Shown here one piece after another: positions 26,862 to 34,400 of a DNA stretch of 64,000 bases; positions within the stretch are counted from its first letter, which is position 1, and each line of letters starts with the position of its first letter. The stretch is taken from assembly GCF_900104335.1 (NCBI RefSeq), contig NZ_FMXT01000003.1:186001-250000 (forward strand), in the 5' to 3' direction. The position numbers were made by a program, and so were the translations under genes. The notes beneath the pieces are model-generated. The model searched no databases. It was not told the origin of the DNA and saw nothing but the letters and a program-made list of their open reading frames with translations. The DNA comes from Pseudobutyrivibrio sp. YE44 (GTDB lineage: Bacteria > Bacillota > Clostridia > Lachnospirales > Lachnospiraceae).

Positions 26862-28544
26862 ATGTACATGGATGATTACAAGCGTTGGCTTGAAGCAGAC
26901 CTTGAGGACTGCGATCTTAAGCCAGAGCTTAACAAAATCAATGGAAACGATGAAGAGATTAAAGACAGATTTGCTGTAGCACTTGCTTTTGGTACAGCAG
27001 GCCTTCGTGGCGTGCTTGGTGCAGGTACTAACAGAATGAATATTTATGTTGTTCGTCAGGCTACTCAGGGCCTTGCAAACTGGGTAAAGACTCAGGGCGG
27101 CAATCAGACAGTTGCAATCAGCTACGATTCACGTCTTAAGAGCGATGTTTTTGCTAAGACAGCAGCTGGTGTACTTGCAGCTAACGGCATCAATGTTCGT
27201 ATTTACGATGCGCTTATGCCAGTTCCAGCACTTTCATTTGCTACACGTTACTACAAGTGTAACGCTGGTATTATGGTTACAGCATCACACAACCCAGCTA
27301 AGTACAATGGTTACAAGGCATACGGTCCAGACGGATGTCAGATGACAGATGATGCAGCAGCTATCGTATACGATGAGATTCAGAAGACAGATGTTCTCAC
27401 AGGTGCAAAGGTTATGTCTTTTGCAGAGGGTGTTGAGCAGGGTCTTATTAAGTTTGTTGGAGATGATTGCAAGGATGCATTCTATGCAGCAATCGAGGAT
27501 AGACAGGTTCGTCCAGGTCTTTGCAAGACAGCTGGTCTAAAGCTTGTTTACAGCCCACTTAATGGTTCAGGTTTAGTTCCTGTAACACGTGTTCTTAACG
27601 ATATCGGTATCACAGATATCACTATCGTTCCAGAGCAGGAATATCCAAACGGTTACTTCACAACATGTAGCTATCCAAACCCAGAAATCTTTGAGGCTCT
27701 TAAGCTTGGTCTTGAGCTTGCAAAGGAAGAGGGTGCAGACCTTATGCTTGCTACAGATCCTGATGCAGACCGTGTTGGTATCGCTATGAAGTGTCCAGAT
27801 GGAAGCTATGAGCTTGTTTCTGGTAACGAAGTTGGTGTTCTTCTTCTTGATTACATCTGCGCAGGTCGTATTGAGAAGGGCACAATGCCAAAGAACCCAG
27901 TAGCAGTTAAGTCAATCGTTTCTACACCACTTGCAGATGCAGTTGCAGAGCACTATGGCGTAGAGCTTCGTTCAGTTCTTACAGGCTTCAAGTGGATTGG
28001 TGATCAGATTGCTGGTCTTGAGGCTGATGGTGAGGTTGATAGATTTATCTTCGGTTTCGAAGAGTCTTACGGATACCTTGCAGGTCCTTACGTACGTGAT
28101 AAGGATGCTGTTATTGGTTCAATGCTTATCTGCGAGATGGCTGCTTACTATCGCAGCATCGGAAGCTCTATCAAGCAGCGTCTTGAAGAGATTTATGCAG
28201 AGTATGGTCGTTACCTTAACAAGGTAGACTCATTCGAGTTCCCAGGCCTTTCAGGTATGGATACAATGGCTGGCATCATGAGCTCACTTCGTGAGAATCC
28301 ACCAGCTGATTTTGCAGGTATTGCAGTTTCAAAGGTTACAGACTACAAGAACACAGCTGAGACAGGACTTCCTTCAGCTAACGTTCTTATTTACGGTCTT
28401 GAGAATGGATGCACAGTTGTAGTTCGTCCTTCAGGTACAGAGCCAAAGATTAAGACTTACTTCACTACAAAGGGTAAGGATCTTGCAGAGGCTGAGGCAA
28501 TGAAGAACAAGCTTGCTGATGCTCTCAAACCAATCTTTAGCTAA
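26862..28544 (+). CDS. Phosphoglucomutase/phosphomannomutase
   Basis: This enzyme interconverts glucose-1-phosphate and glucose-6-phosphate (or the mannose pair), linking glycogen, cell-wall sugars and glycolysis. The active-site phosphoserine loop is VTASHNPAKYNGYK, the metal loop ATDPDADRVGIA, the sugar loop GFEESYGYLAG, and the phosphate-binding loop RPSGTEPKIK. ATG 26862 is chosen because GAGGAG ends 9 bases before it; the earlier ATG at 26853 directly abuts the ribosome binding site. This gives 560 residues, typical of the PgcA group. Codon use is biased like that of the ribosomal genes, implying strong expression. Confidence 0.92.
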   Translation: MYMDDYKRWLEADLEDCDLKPELNKINGNDEEIKDRFAVALAFGTAGLRGVLGAGTNRMNIYVVRQATQGLANWVKTQGGNQTVAISYDSRLKSDVFAKTAAGVLAANGINVRIYDALMPVPALSFATRYYKCNAGIMVTASHNPAKYNGYKAYGPDGCQMTDDAAAIVYDEIQKTDVLTGAKVMSFAEGVEQGLIKFVGDDCKDAFYAAIEDRQVRPGLCKTAGLKLVYSPLNGSGLVPVTRVLNDIGITDITIVPEQEYPNGYFTTCSYPNPEIFEALKLGLELAKEEGADLMLATDPDADRVGIAMKCPDGSYELVSGNEVGVLLLDYICAGRIEKGTMPKNPVAVKSIVSTPLADAVAEHYGVELRSVLTGFKWIGDQIAGLEADGEVDRFIFGFEESYGYLAGPYVRDKDAVIGSMLICEMAAYYRSIGSSIKQRLEEIYAEYGRYLNKVDSFEFPGLSGMDTMAGIMSSLRENPPADFAGIAVSKVTDYKNTAETGLPSANVLIYGLENGCTVVVRPSGTEPKIKTYFTTKGKDLAEAEAMKNKLADALKPIFS

Positions 28545-28552
28545 AAAATGAC

Positions 28553-28719
28553 CACCCAGTTACGGTTACAAGCCTAATGATTTCTACGCCCTTCGGGGAA
28601 TGTAAGCTAAAGCTTACTAGGGCACAAAAGTTGATTACTAAAGTAATCATCCTTTTGACCCAAGCCTCAGCATAGAAAGCTTCGCTTAAGAAATATTAGA
28701 GCTTGTTACCTACTGGGTG
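28553..28719 (-). repeat. Palindromic element R2, copy 2 (reverse, expanded)
   Basis: This is the same element as at 25916 but in the opposite orientation. CACCCAGT (28553-28560) pairs with ACTGGGTG (28712-28719). The core CTCAGCATAGAAAGCTTCGC (near 28665-28685) is the reverse complement of the core of copy 1. About 75 extra bases (near 28586-28664) carry two more hairpins: GTAAGCT/AGCTTAC enclosed by GCCCT/AGGGC, and GATTACT/AGTAATC enclosed by CAAAAG/CTTTTG. It is followed by TTTTTATTTT and probably terminates the phosphoglucomutase transcript. Confidence 0.72.
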
Positions 28720-28760
28720 CTTTTTATTTTATATGCAAAACGCATATTTGGGAGTAGGTT

Positions 28761-29333
28761 ATGAATGAATTAGATGAGAGATATAGCATATCAGAAGACG
28801 CTATAATTGAATCCTTTTTTCTCTTGAGCAGAGAAAAGCAGTTTGAGAAGATCAGTGTCGCGGACGTGGTGAAGAAATCTGGTGTGGTTCGAAGCACCTT
28901 TTACAATCACTATGAGAATATCCCTGCTTTGATTTCTGCAGCAGAGGATAAGACAATTAACGATATTTTTGAATTGATGGAAAGCTTTCATCCAAAGGAT
29001 GACCATCAGTTGTGTCATTCATATTTTCTTGCCATCTGTAATTACACAAAGGATAATCCTTTCCTGGCAAGTATTCTCCATAGTCCGCGAGGAGACAGCT
29101 TCCTAGAAAAGGCTATGATGATGTTTCACCGCTATGTGGCAGAGCTAAATGAGGCTGCACCAGAGGCTATTAAAGACCGAGAGCGCTTCGCTTATTATAT
29201 TGCAGCTACCATTGGAATCAACTTAGGTGTGCTTCATAAGTGGACCTCTGAGGATTGCAAGGAAGCCCCTGAGGTTATTGCAGATATTCTTACAACAGTA
29301 TTTTTAAATGGAGTGCTTCCATTTATGGGATAA
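28761..29333 (+). CDS. TetR/AcrR family regulator
   Basis: This 190-residue repressor has an N-terminal helix-turn-helix (SVADVVKKSGVVRSTFYNHYENI, near residues 37-57) and a variable all-helical C-terminal domain for ligand binding and dimerisation. It resembles the AcrR-type group with a TetR_C C-terminus common in Firmicutes. GGGAGTAGG lies 5-12 bases upstream of the ATG. It faces the acyl-ligase/ACP/condensation cluster tail to tail across a shared bidirectional terminator. It is a candidate regulator of that cluster by proximity only; no operator was identified. Confidence 0.82.
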   Translation: MNELDERYSISEDAIIESFFLLSREKQFEKISVADVVKKSGVVRSTFYNHYENIPALISAAEDKTINDIFELMESFHPKDDHQLCHSYFLAICNYTKDNPFLASILHSPRGDSFLEKAMMMFHRYVAELNEAAPEAIKDRERFAYYIAATIGINLGVLHKWTSEDCKEAPEVIADILTTVFLNGVLPFMG

Positions 29334-29334
29334 T

Positions 29335-29369
29335 AAAAGCCCCTAGTTCATCAGAGCTAGGGGCTTTTA
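29335..29369. terminator. Bidirectional terminator
   Basis: AAAAGCCCCTAG pairs with CTAGGGGCTTTT, with A-run and T-run on opposite sides, between convergent genes. Confidence 0.92.
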
Positions 29370-29394
29370 AAATGATAGGGTATGTTAACAATAA

Positions 29395-30960
29395 TTATGC
29401 AATAGCTGTTCTCTTGATTTTGCCAGTGGTGTTTCTAATGAAAGGCTCGCTGCGTACAACTATATTTGTAATATGTCTGTAGCTAGGCTGAGCACTGTTA
29501 TAATTATCAATGAATTCCTGAAGGGAAGTTCTTACTTCTTCATCCTTAATTTCACGCCTTTCAATTAAATCTTGGTCAGGATAAATGTGCGCTGTAAGTC
29601 CAGTGCCGTTTCCAGAAACAATAACCTCGCCAATAAGAGGATTAAGGCTAAGCTTATTTTCAATCTCCTCAGGAGAGATGTTTTCTCCATTGGACATAAT
29701 GATAAGATTCTTTACACGACCGTTGATAAATAGGTAGCCATCCTCATCGAGATAACCTTTATCGCCGGTGTGGAGCCAGCCATCTTCAGAGAAGACAGAG
29801 TTTGTTTCTTCAGGCATTTGATAATAGCCTTTCATTACGCTGGTGCCCTTTACAAGTATTTCTCCATCCTCAAATTTAATCTGTACGTTTGCCAGTGGTT
29901 TTCCGATAGAGCCAGCCTTGTGGCATGCTACGGTGTTTGTGGTAATGACAGGAGAGCATTCTGACATGCCATATCCCTCAAGAATATCAATGCCATATTT
30001 TGCAAACTCCTCAATATAAAATGGGTCTAAGTGGGCTCCGCCGGTGAATATAATTTCAAGATTTCCTCCGAAGACATTTTCGTAAACTGAGGCACGTACC
30101 TTAGCAAGGGTGGCTTCATCAGCATTTTCATATTGCTCATTTGTCGCGGCAAGACGTTTATAGATGGACTCTATCATAAGAGGAACCATAAGAATAACTC
30201 GCGGCCTGTAGATGCTCATGTTTCGAACCATATGCATAAAGCTATCGTTGATACAAACGATTGCTCCCAAGGAAAATCCTTTAAGCCAATCCATAACAAG
30301 ACAGTATGCATGATGAATAGGAAGCACGCTCATCATAACGCAGCCAGGATCAACCACGTAATCCACATTCTTTACGTTGTCAAAAAGATTTCGCTGAGTA
30401 AGCATTACACCCTTGCTCTTTCCAGTGGTACCAGAGGTGAAAATTATAGTAGCAAGGGAATCGGCAGTAGAACTTAACACATCAGTTTTACCTCGACCTA
30501 AATCAATAAGCTCTGGAAGAACTGCAATTTTGGCGTTAGGAATTGACTGCTCATAAGAGTTTTGAAGTAGCCAAATTTGGTCAATCTTCGGACAATTATT
30601 TAGAATTGGCTCAGCTAAGCTAATAAGCTTTGGACTAAGGAAAAGTCCACGGCAGTTGGCTCTGTTAATTAAGTCTATAAGATCTTCAGGTGGAAGAAGA
30701 GCGTCTAAAGGCACCGCCACGTTTGTGCCTGTAACGATACCTAAATAGCTGGCCACCCACTGAAGGCTTGTCTCGCCAATGAGGGCAAGGTGAGCCTCGT
30801 TGAAGCCTTGGCTGAATAATCCCGCTCGGATATGTACAACCATTTCATTTATCTTTTCGTAGGTGGTTTCTTGCACATCCTTTTTATTCAACCATCTGAC
30901 AGCTGGAAGTGGACCAAAGCTTTTTACAGTAGAATCCCAAAGGGAACGTAAATTTTCCAT
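29395..30960 (-). CDS. AMP-binding acyl-CoA/acyl-ACP ligase
   Basis: This 521-residue ANL-superfamily enzyme would activate a carboxylic acid as acyl-AMP and pass it to CoA or a carrier protein. The P-loop motif is TIIFTSGTTGKSKGVML near residue 173. The adenine-site motif is EGYGMSECSPV near 333, and the hinge block is HTGDKGYLDEDGYLFINGR near 405. The C-terminal catalytic Lys lies in NTTGKIKRT at the end. Because the gene sits two bases behind a micro-ORF and directly after an acyl carrier protein gene, loading of that carrier is the most likely role (inference). GGAGGT lies 8 bases before its ATG, inside the micro-ORF. Confidence 0.85.
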   Translation of the reverse strand: MENLRSLWDSTVKSFGPLPAVRWLNKKDVQETTYEKINEMVVHIRAGLFSQGFNEAHLALIGETSLQWVASYLGIVTGTNVAVPLDALLPPEDLIDLINRANCRGLFLSPKLISLAEPILNNCPKIDQIWLLQNSYEQSIPNAKIAVLPELIDLGRGKTDVLSSTADSLATIIFTSGTTGKSKGVMLTQRNLFDNVKNVDYVVDPGCVMMSVLPIHHAYCLVMDWLKGFSLGAIVCINDSFMHMVRNMSIYRPRVILMVPLMIESIYKRLAATNEQYENADEATLAKVRASVYENVFGGNLEIIFTGGAHLDPFYIEEFAKYGIDILEGYGMSECSPVITTNTVACHKAGSIGKPLANVQIKFEDGEILVKGTSVMKGYYQMPEETNSVFSEDGWLHTGDKGYLDEDGYLFINGRVKNLIIMSNGENISPEEIENKLSLNPLIGEVIVSGNGTGLTAHIYPDQDLIERREIKDEEVRTSLQEFIDNYNSAQPSYRHITNIVVRSEPFIRNTTGKIKRTAIA

Positions 30961-30962
30961 GC

Positions 30963-31031
30963 TTAAGCCACCTCCTGTAAATTGTGAAAGCTTCTAGCAA
31001 AGCTAAACCATAAGATTCTTAAGATTTTCAT
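30963..31031 (-). CDS. 22-codon ORF between ACP and ligase genes
   Basis: This very short frame begins MKILRILWFSF and ends EVA. Its ATG overlaps the ACP stop as TAATG, it has its own AGGAGG 7 bases upstream, and its stop lies 2 bases before the ligase ATG. The ligase ribosome binding site is embedded in its last codons. The peptide is hydrophobic at the N-terminus and net cationic. It could be a small membrane peptide, a substrate of the cluster, or a relay that keeps ribosomes coupled from ACP to ligase. No homology could be tested. Confidence 0.5.
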   Translation of the reverse strand: MKILRILWFSFARSFHNLQEVA

Positions 31032-31270
31032 TAGCATGCCTCCTGCAAATCCTTAATCATTGAAAGTGCCTCACCAACGGTACGAATCTGAACAACCTGT
31101 TCCTGAACAAGCTCCACGTCAAATTCATCTTCAACTTCTCCTAGGAAGGACATGAAATCCAAAGAGCTGAAGTCTAAATCCTCTCTGAAACGTATGTCAC
31201 CCTTAAGGTCTTCTGGGGCTGCTGCGCAGTACTGTGATATTAATTCCTTAAATTTCTTTTCAATACTCAT
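31031..31270 (-). CDS. Acyl carrier protein
   Basis: This 79-residue acidic carrier protein has its phosphopantetheine attachment Ser in the motif DLDFSSLDFMSF near residue 36, a departure from the usual DSL. The rest fits a four-helix ACP: N-terminal KKFKELISQY, and VEDEFDVEL after the attachment site. It is not the fatty-acid synthase ACP by context: neighbours are a condensation-domain protein upstream and an adenylating ligase downstream, so it is probably a dedicated carrier. AAAGGAG lies 7 bases before the ATG, just after a hairpin (GGCTTCT...AGAAGCC) related to the R3 repeats. Confidence 0.85.
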   Translation of the reverse strand: MSIEKKFKELISQYCAAAPEDLKGDIRFREDLDFSSLDFMSFLGEVEDEFDVELVQEQVVQIRTVGEALSMIKDLQEAC

Positions 31271-31284
31271 AACTCGTCTCCTTT

Positions 31285-31328
31285 CTTATTGGCTTCTCTT
31301 GATAAGAAGCCTTCAGCATAGCTGATTA
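31285..31328 (-). repeat. R3-like hairpin before ACP gene
   Basis: On the minus strand, AATCAG is followed by CTGAAGGCTTCTTATCAAGA and GAAGCCAATAAG. The GGCTTCT/AGAAGCC stem and flanks resemble the luxS element. It fills most of the gap between the condensation-protein and ACP genes. Confidence 0.4.
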
Positions 31329-31338
31329 ACAAGATGTA

Positions 31339-32721
31339 TTAAACACTTGCAATTATATCCCCGATGCTTAATCCTGGATTTTCAACACCGGCAAAAATAA
31401 TTTTCATCAAATAGTAATTAAACAGTTCCACGTGCTTTTCATTAAGTTCAACAGTTTGATAGTGATAAGAGAAATTCATGCCACCATCCTCTGTATGTGA
31501 AACTGTAAGATACATTTTCTTAGTGGCTGCACCATTTGCAAACCATTTAGAATGCATCTGAATATCCTTTAAAAATGGGTTTCCCATTTTAACAGGCATT
31601 GGCTGATAGGTGAGATAACAGCTTTCGTAGGTGGTGTTTTCAGGTGTGCCGTATCTCTTTTTTATCTCGTCATAGATTAATGCAGGATCATAGTTGCTAT
31701 GCATATAAATTTGATTCTGGATATTCTGAATCTGGTAGGCAGCTTCCAAAAATTCTGTATCTGGCATAATCTTTGTTCTACAAGGAAACATAATTGTTCG
31801 GCTACCACCTGAGGTCCATTCATCGTGGGTAGAACGACGGGAAATAAAATTCTGAATGGAGATATCCTCCTGACCATTATTCATCTTTGAAAGATAAGTT
31901 CTCATGCCAAGCAGCAACAAGTTTGTCATGGAAAGCTGATGATTTTGGCAGAAATCAAAAAGCTTTTTACTGGCATCTGAATCTAACTTATAATCCTTAA
32001 CTGCAACAAACAATTCCTTAAGCTCAATATCCGCAGCCCTAAGAGTTGGATTGTTGTGGTTGTGCCTTGCTCTATCAAGAGCCATTGGCCCTTGAATATC
32101 TGAATAAAGAGGCTCCCCTAATTCATCAAGTTGACTGTCCCAAAACTTTTTATCCTTAAGGAAGCGTTTCTCATTGCTGGCTTTTTTTAAGTCATTTTCT
32201 AGAACCTTCTCAAAGTCCGCCAAAGGCTCTGGCATGTCTGCACCGAATCTGTAGTGGGTGTAAAGTGACATTATGTCGTTGGTCATAACCACCACACCAC
32301 AGGAATCAATCAGCCTGTGATCCATGTGGAGGAAAAATCCCTTATATCCCTCTGGAAGATTAACTAGGAAAAACTCATACATTGGAATATCATCGCCAAC
32401 GAAGGTGTTGTAGGCCCAGGATTGCATTGCCTGGTCAGCTTCCTCCAAAGATAAATCGGATAAGTCCCTCATAGGAATATCCGTTGGAACCTTATCTGTA
32501 ATATATTGCTGGATATCACCCTTTTTATCAGGCTTTGTGAATTGAACTCTAAGGCAGCCATAGCGCTGAATCTCAAGCAGTATACATTTCTTTAATAGCT
32601 TGAAATCTATATCAGCCTTTAAGGATGCTACGATACTCAAGCCGGAAACCTGCTGGGTTTCATACCTGCGAATCCATTGATAATGCATGTTTTCTGCTGC
32701 TGTAAGTGGGTATTTTTTCAT
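31339..32721 (-). CDS. Stand-alone condensation-domain protein
   Basis: This 460-residue protein has the fold signature of the condensation/acyltransferase superfamily (NRPS condensation domains, PapA-type and wax-ester acyltransferases). The catalytic block reads HMDHRLIDSCG near residues 132-142. Against the canonical HHxxxDG, the second His (His135) and the Asp (Asp139) are kept, the first His is Asp and the Gly is Ser. It starts KYPLTAAENMHYQWIRRY, as in such domains. No adenylation or carrier domain is fused; these are separate genes just downstream. It probably joins a carrier-bound acyl group to an amine or alcohol; the acceptor is unknown. Confidence 0.75.
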   Translation of the reverse strand: MKKYPLTAAENMHYQWIRRYETQQVSGLSIVASLKADIDFKLLKKCILLEIQRYGCLRVQFTKPDKKGDIQQYITDKVPTDIPMRDLSDLSLEEADQAMQSWAYNTFVGDDIPMYEFFLVNLPEGYKGFFLHMDHRLIDSCGVVVMTNDIMSLYTHYRFGADMPEPLADFEKVLENDLKKASNEKRFLKDKKFWDSQLDELGEPLYSDIQGPMALDRARHNHNNPTLRAADIELKELFVAVKDYKLDSDASKKLFDFCQNHQLSMTNLLLLGMRTYLSKMNNGQEDISIQNFISRRSTHDEWTSGGSRTIMFPCRTKIMPDTEFLEAAYQIQNIQNQIYMHSNYDPALIYDEIKKRYGTPENTTYESCYLTYQPMPVKMGNPFLKDIQMHSKWFANGAATKKMYLTVSHTEDGGMNFSYHYQTVELNEKHVELFNYYLMKIIFAGVENPGLSIGDIIASV

Positions 32722-32859
32722 AACAACTCCATTTCATCTAAATCATTTGCCACTTACCATAATCCAGTAAAGCAACGAAATCAATGGGGTAGGGAATTTA
32801 ATGAACACTTGAAGTGAAAGTGACCAATAGGAGTTGAGGTTGTTTTAGATATTATATGA

Positions 32860-32887
32860 TTGAATTTATAACTATATAGATTATAAT
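32860..32887 (+). promoter_or_regulatory. Promoter of the 32923 gene
   Basis: TTGAAT (32860-32865) and TATAAT (32882-32887) have a 16-base spacer in the divergent gap between the condensation-protein gene and 32923. Confidence 0.55.
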
Positions 32888-32922
32888 TATTTTCGCAGTA
32901 AAATGGAGGCATAAAAACTAAG

Positions 32923-34377
32923 ATGAAAAAAAGAATAGCAATCTTTGTGGGATTGATTTTTGCATTTTTAGCAGGAGTATTTGGACCAAGATACTATGAA
33001 GGGTATGTTGCCAAAAAGCAGACATCAAGCGAAAGACTTCAATTAGAACAGGCAATAGCAACAAATGTAGAGGTGGAGGATATAAAGAATTCTCCAGAGG
33101 CAGTAGCGTTAAGCTGGGATGAGTGCAAGGAATTTACCGAGCTTTTCAATACAGATGAGTATAATGGCTTTTATGTTGCAACGTTTTCTAGTCCTGATGA
33201 AATCTTTTGGAACACAGTTCTTGCTGATGGAGCAGGAATTAAAAGAAAGAACTTAACAAAAGCGGAAAAAGAATTTTACCTAGATAAGAATGATGCGGAT
33301 TGTCTTTACTCTGAGTTGGTTGGCATCTCAAGTAGTGATTTAGATAGCTATATTTATAGCCATACAGGAATCAGGCTTAAGTCTGTGAAAAAGGACCTGT
33401 GTTGGATATATAATAAGGATTATGATGCATACTATAAGGAGCAGCAGTTTACTAGCTACGAACCATGCACTTGTGTATCTGGATTAAGAGTTAATAACAC
33501 CTACGTGTTGGAAATGGCAAGTGACGATTTTAGGGCGGATGCTTATGTAGATTTCCCTAACAAAGAAATAGCTTTGGTTAAAACTGAGAATGGCTATGTC
33601 TTAAAATCCAATCAGAATATGTGGGAGGTCGGCAATGATCCAAAGTATACTATGGATTTAGATATACCACAATTGGGAGAAGACGCGCGTCTGATATCCT
33701 ACCAAGGGGATGAGGATTATACAGAAGATGGAACCTCAGCCTTAATTGCTATAGTGATAGACAATGAAATGAGTGACTATGTGCGCTTGCATTGTTTTAC
33801 TGATGAAGAAGATTTTGATATAAAAAGCATCAGAGATATCGGCTGTTTTGATGTAAATGCCGATGGAGTTAAGGATATTATTGTAGTAGGAAAAGATTTC
33901 AATTCTGAGAACAAAGTTGTTATTATTACTTGTGAGGAAAATTACGCCAACGATGGGTATAAACTACATCCATCAGAATCTTTATCCATGAGGATAAGTA
34001 CGGAATTAGGTGATAATATTACAACAGATGCTATTAGAGAAGCCTTGCTTGGAGAGAGTGGTGGAGAATACAACACTTGGCAGGAGGCTTATAAGCAGTT
34101 TGTAATGGTCAAAGGATCTGACTTTGACGAAAAATACGCCTTGGCTTATATTGATGATGACGATGTTCCAGAGTTAGTTGTAGATTACTATTACTGTAGT
34201 ACTTTAGATGTGTATTCGTTTAAGGATGGAATGGTAAAAGCGGTTATTAAAGAATATGATTATAATGTAAGTGAATCGGACGAGGAAGAGACGGATATCG
34301 AAGGAGACACTTATAAAGATTTACGTGGTAAATACACAGCCGATAAATTTATAAACATGTTAAATAAGAACTACTAA
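32923..34377 (+). CDS. Membrane-anchored extracellular protein, unknown function
   Basis: I do not recognise this 484-residue protein. Residues 5-22 (IAIFVGLIFAFLAGVFG) form a signal anchor, so the rest is predicted outside the membrane. The protein is strongly acidic. A repeat-like Asp-rich loop, DVNADGVKDIIVVG near residue 306, resembles the calcium-binding loops of FG-GAP or dockerin-type repeats. A second, YIDDDDVPELVVDYYY, lies near 405. GGAGG lies about 13 bases before the ATG, a long spacing. It is followed by mutS2 after 23 bases and may be co-transcribed with it. Confidence 0.7.
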   Translation: MKKRIAIFVGLIFAFLAGVFGPRYYEGYVAKKQTSSERLQLEQAIATNVEVEDIKNSPEAVALSWDECKEFTELFNTDEYNGFYVATFSSPDEIFWNTVLADGAGIKRKNLTKAEKEFYLDKNDADCLYSELVGISSSDLDSYIYSHTGIRLKSVKKDLCWIYNKDYDAYYKEQQFTSYEPCTCVSGLRVNNTYVLEMASDDFRADAYVDFPNKEIALVKTENGYVLKSNQNMWEVGNDPKYTMDLDIPQLGEDARLISYQGDEDYTEDGTSALIAIVIDNEMSDYVRLHCFTDEEDFDIKSIRDIGCFDVNADGVKDIIVVGKDFNSENKVVIITCEENYANDGYKLHPSESLSMRISTELGDNITTDAIREALLGESGGEYNTWQEAYKQFVMVKGSDFDEKYALAYIDDDDVPELVVDYYYCSTLDVYSFKDGMVKAVIKEYDYNVSESDEEETDIEGDTYKDLRGKYTADKFINMLNKNY

Positions 34378-34400
34378 ATATACTTTCAAAGGATAAAAAT

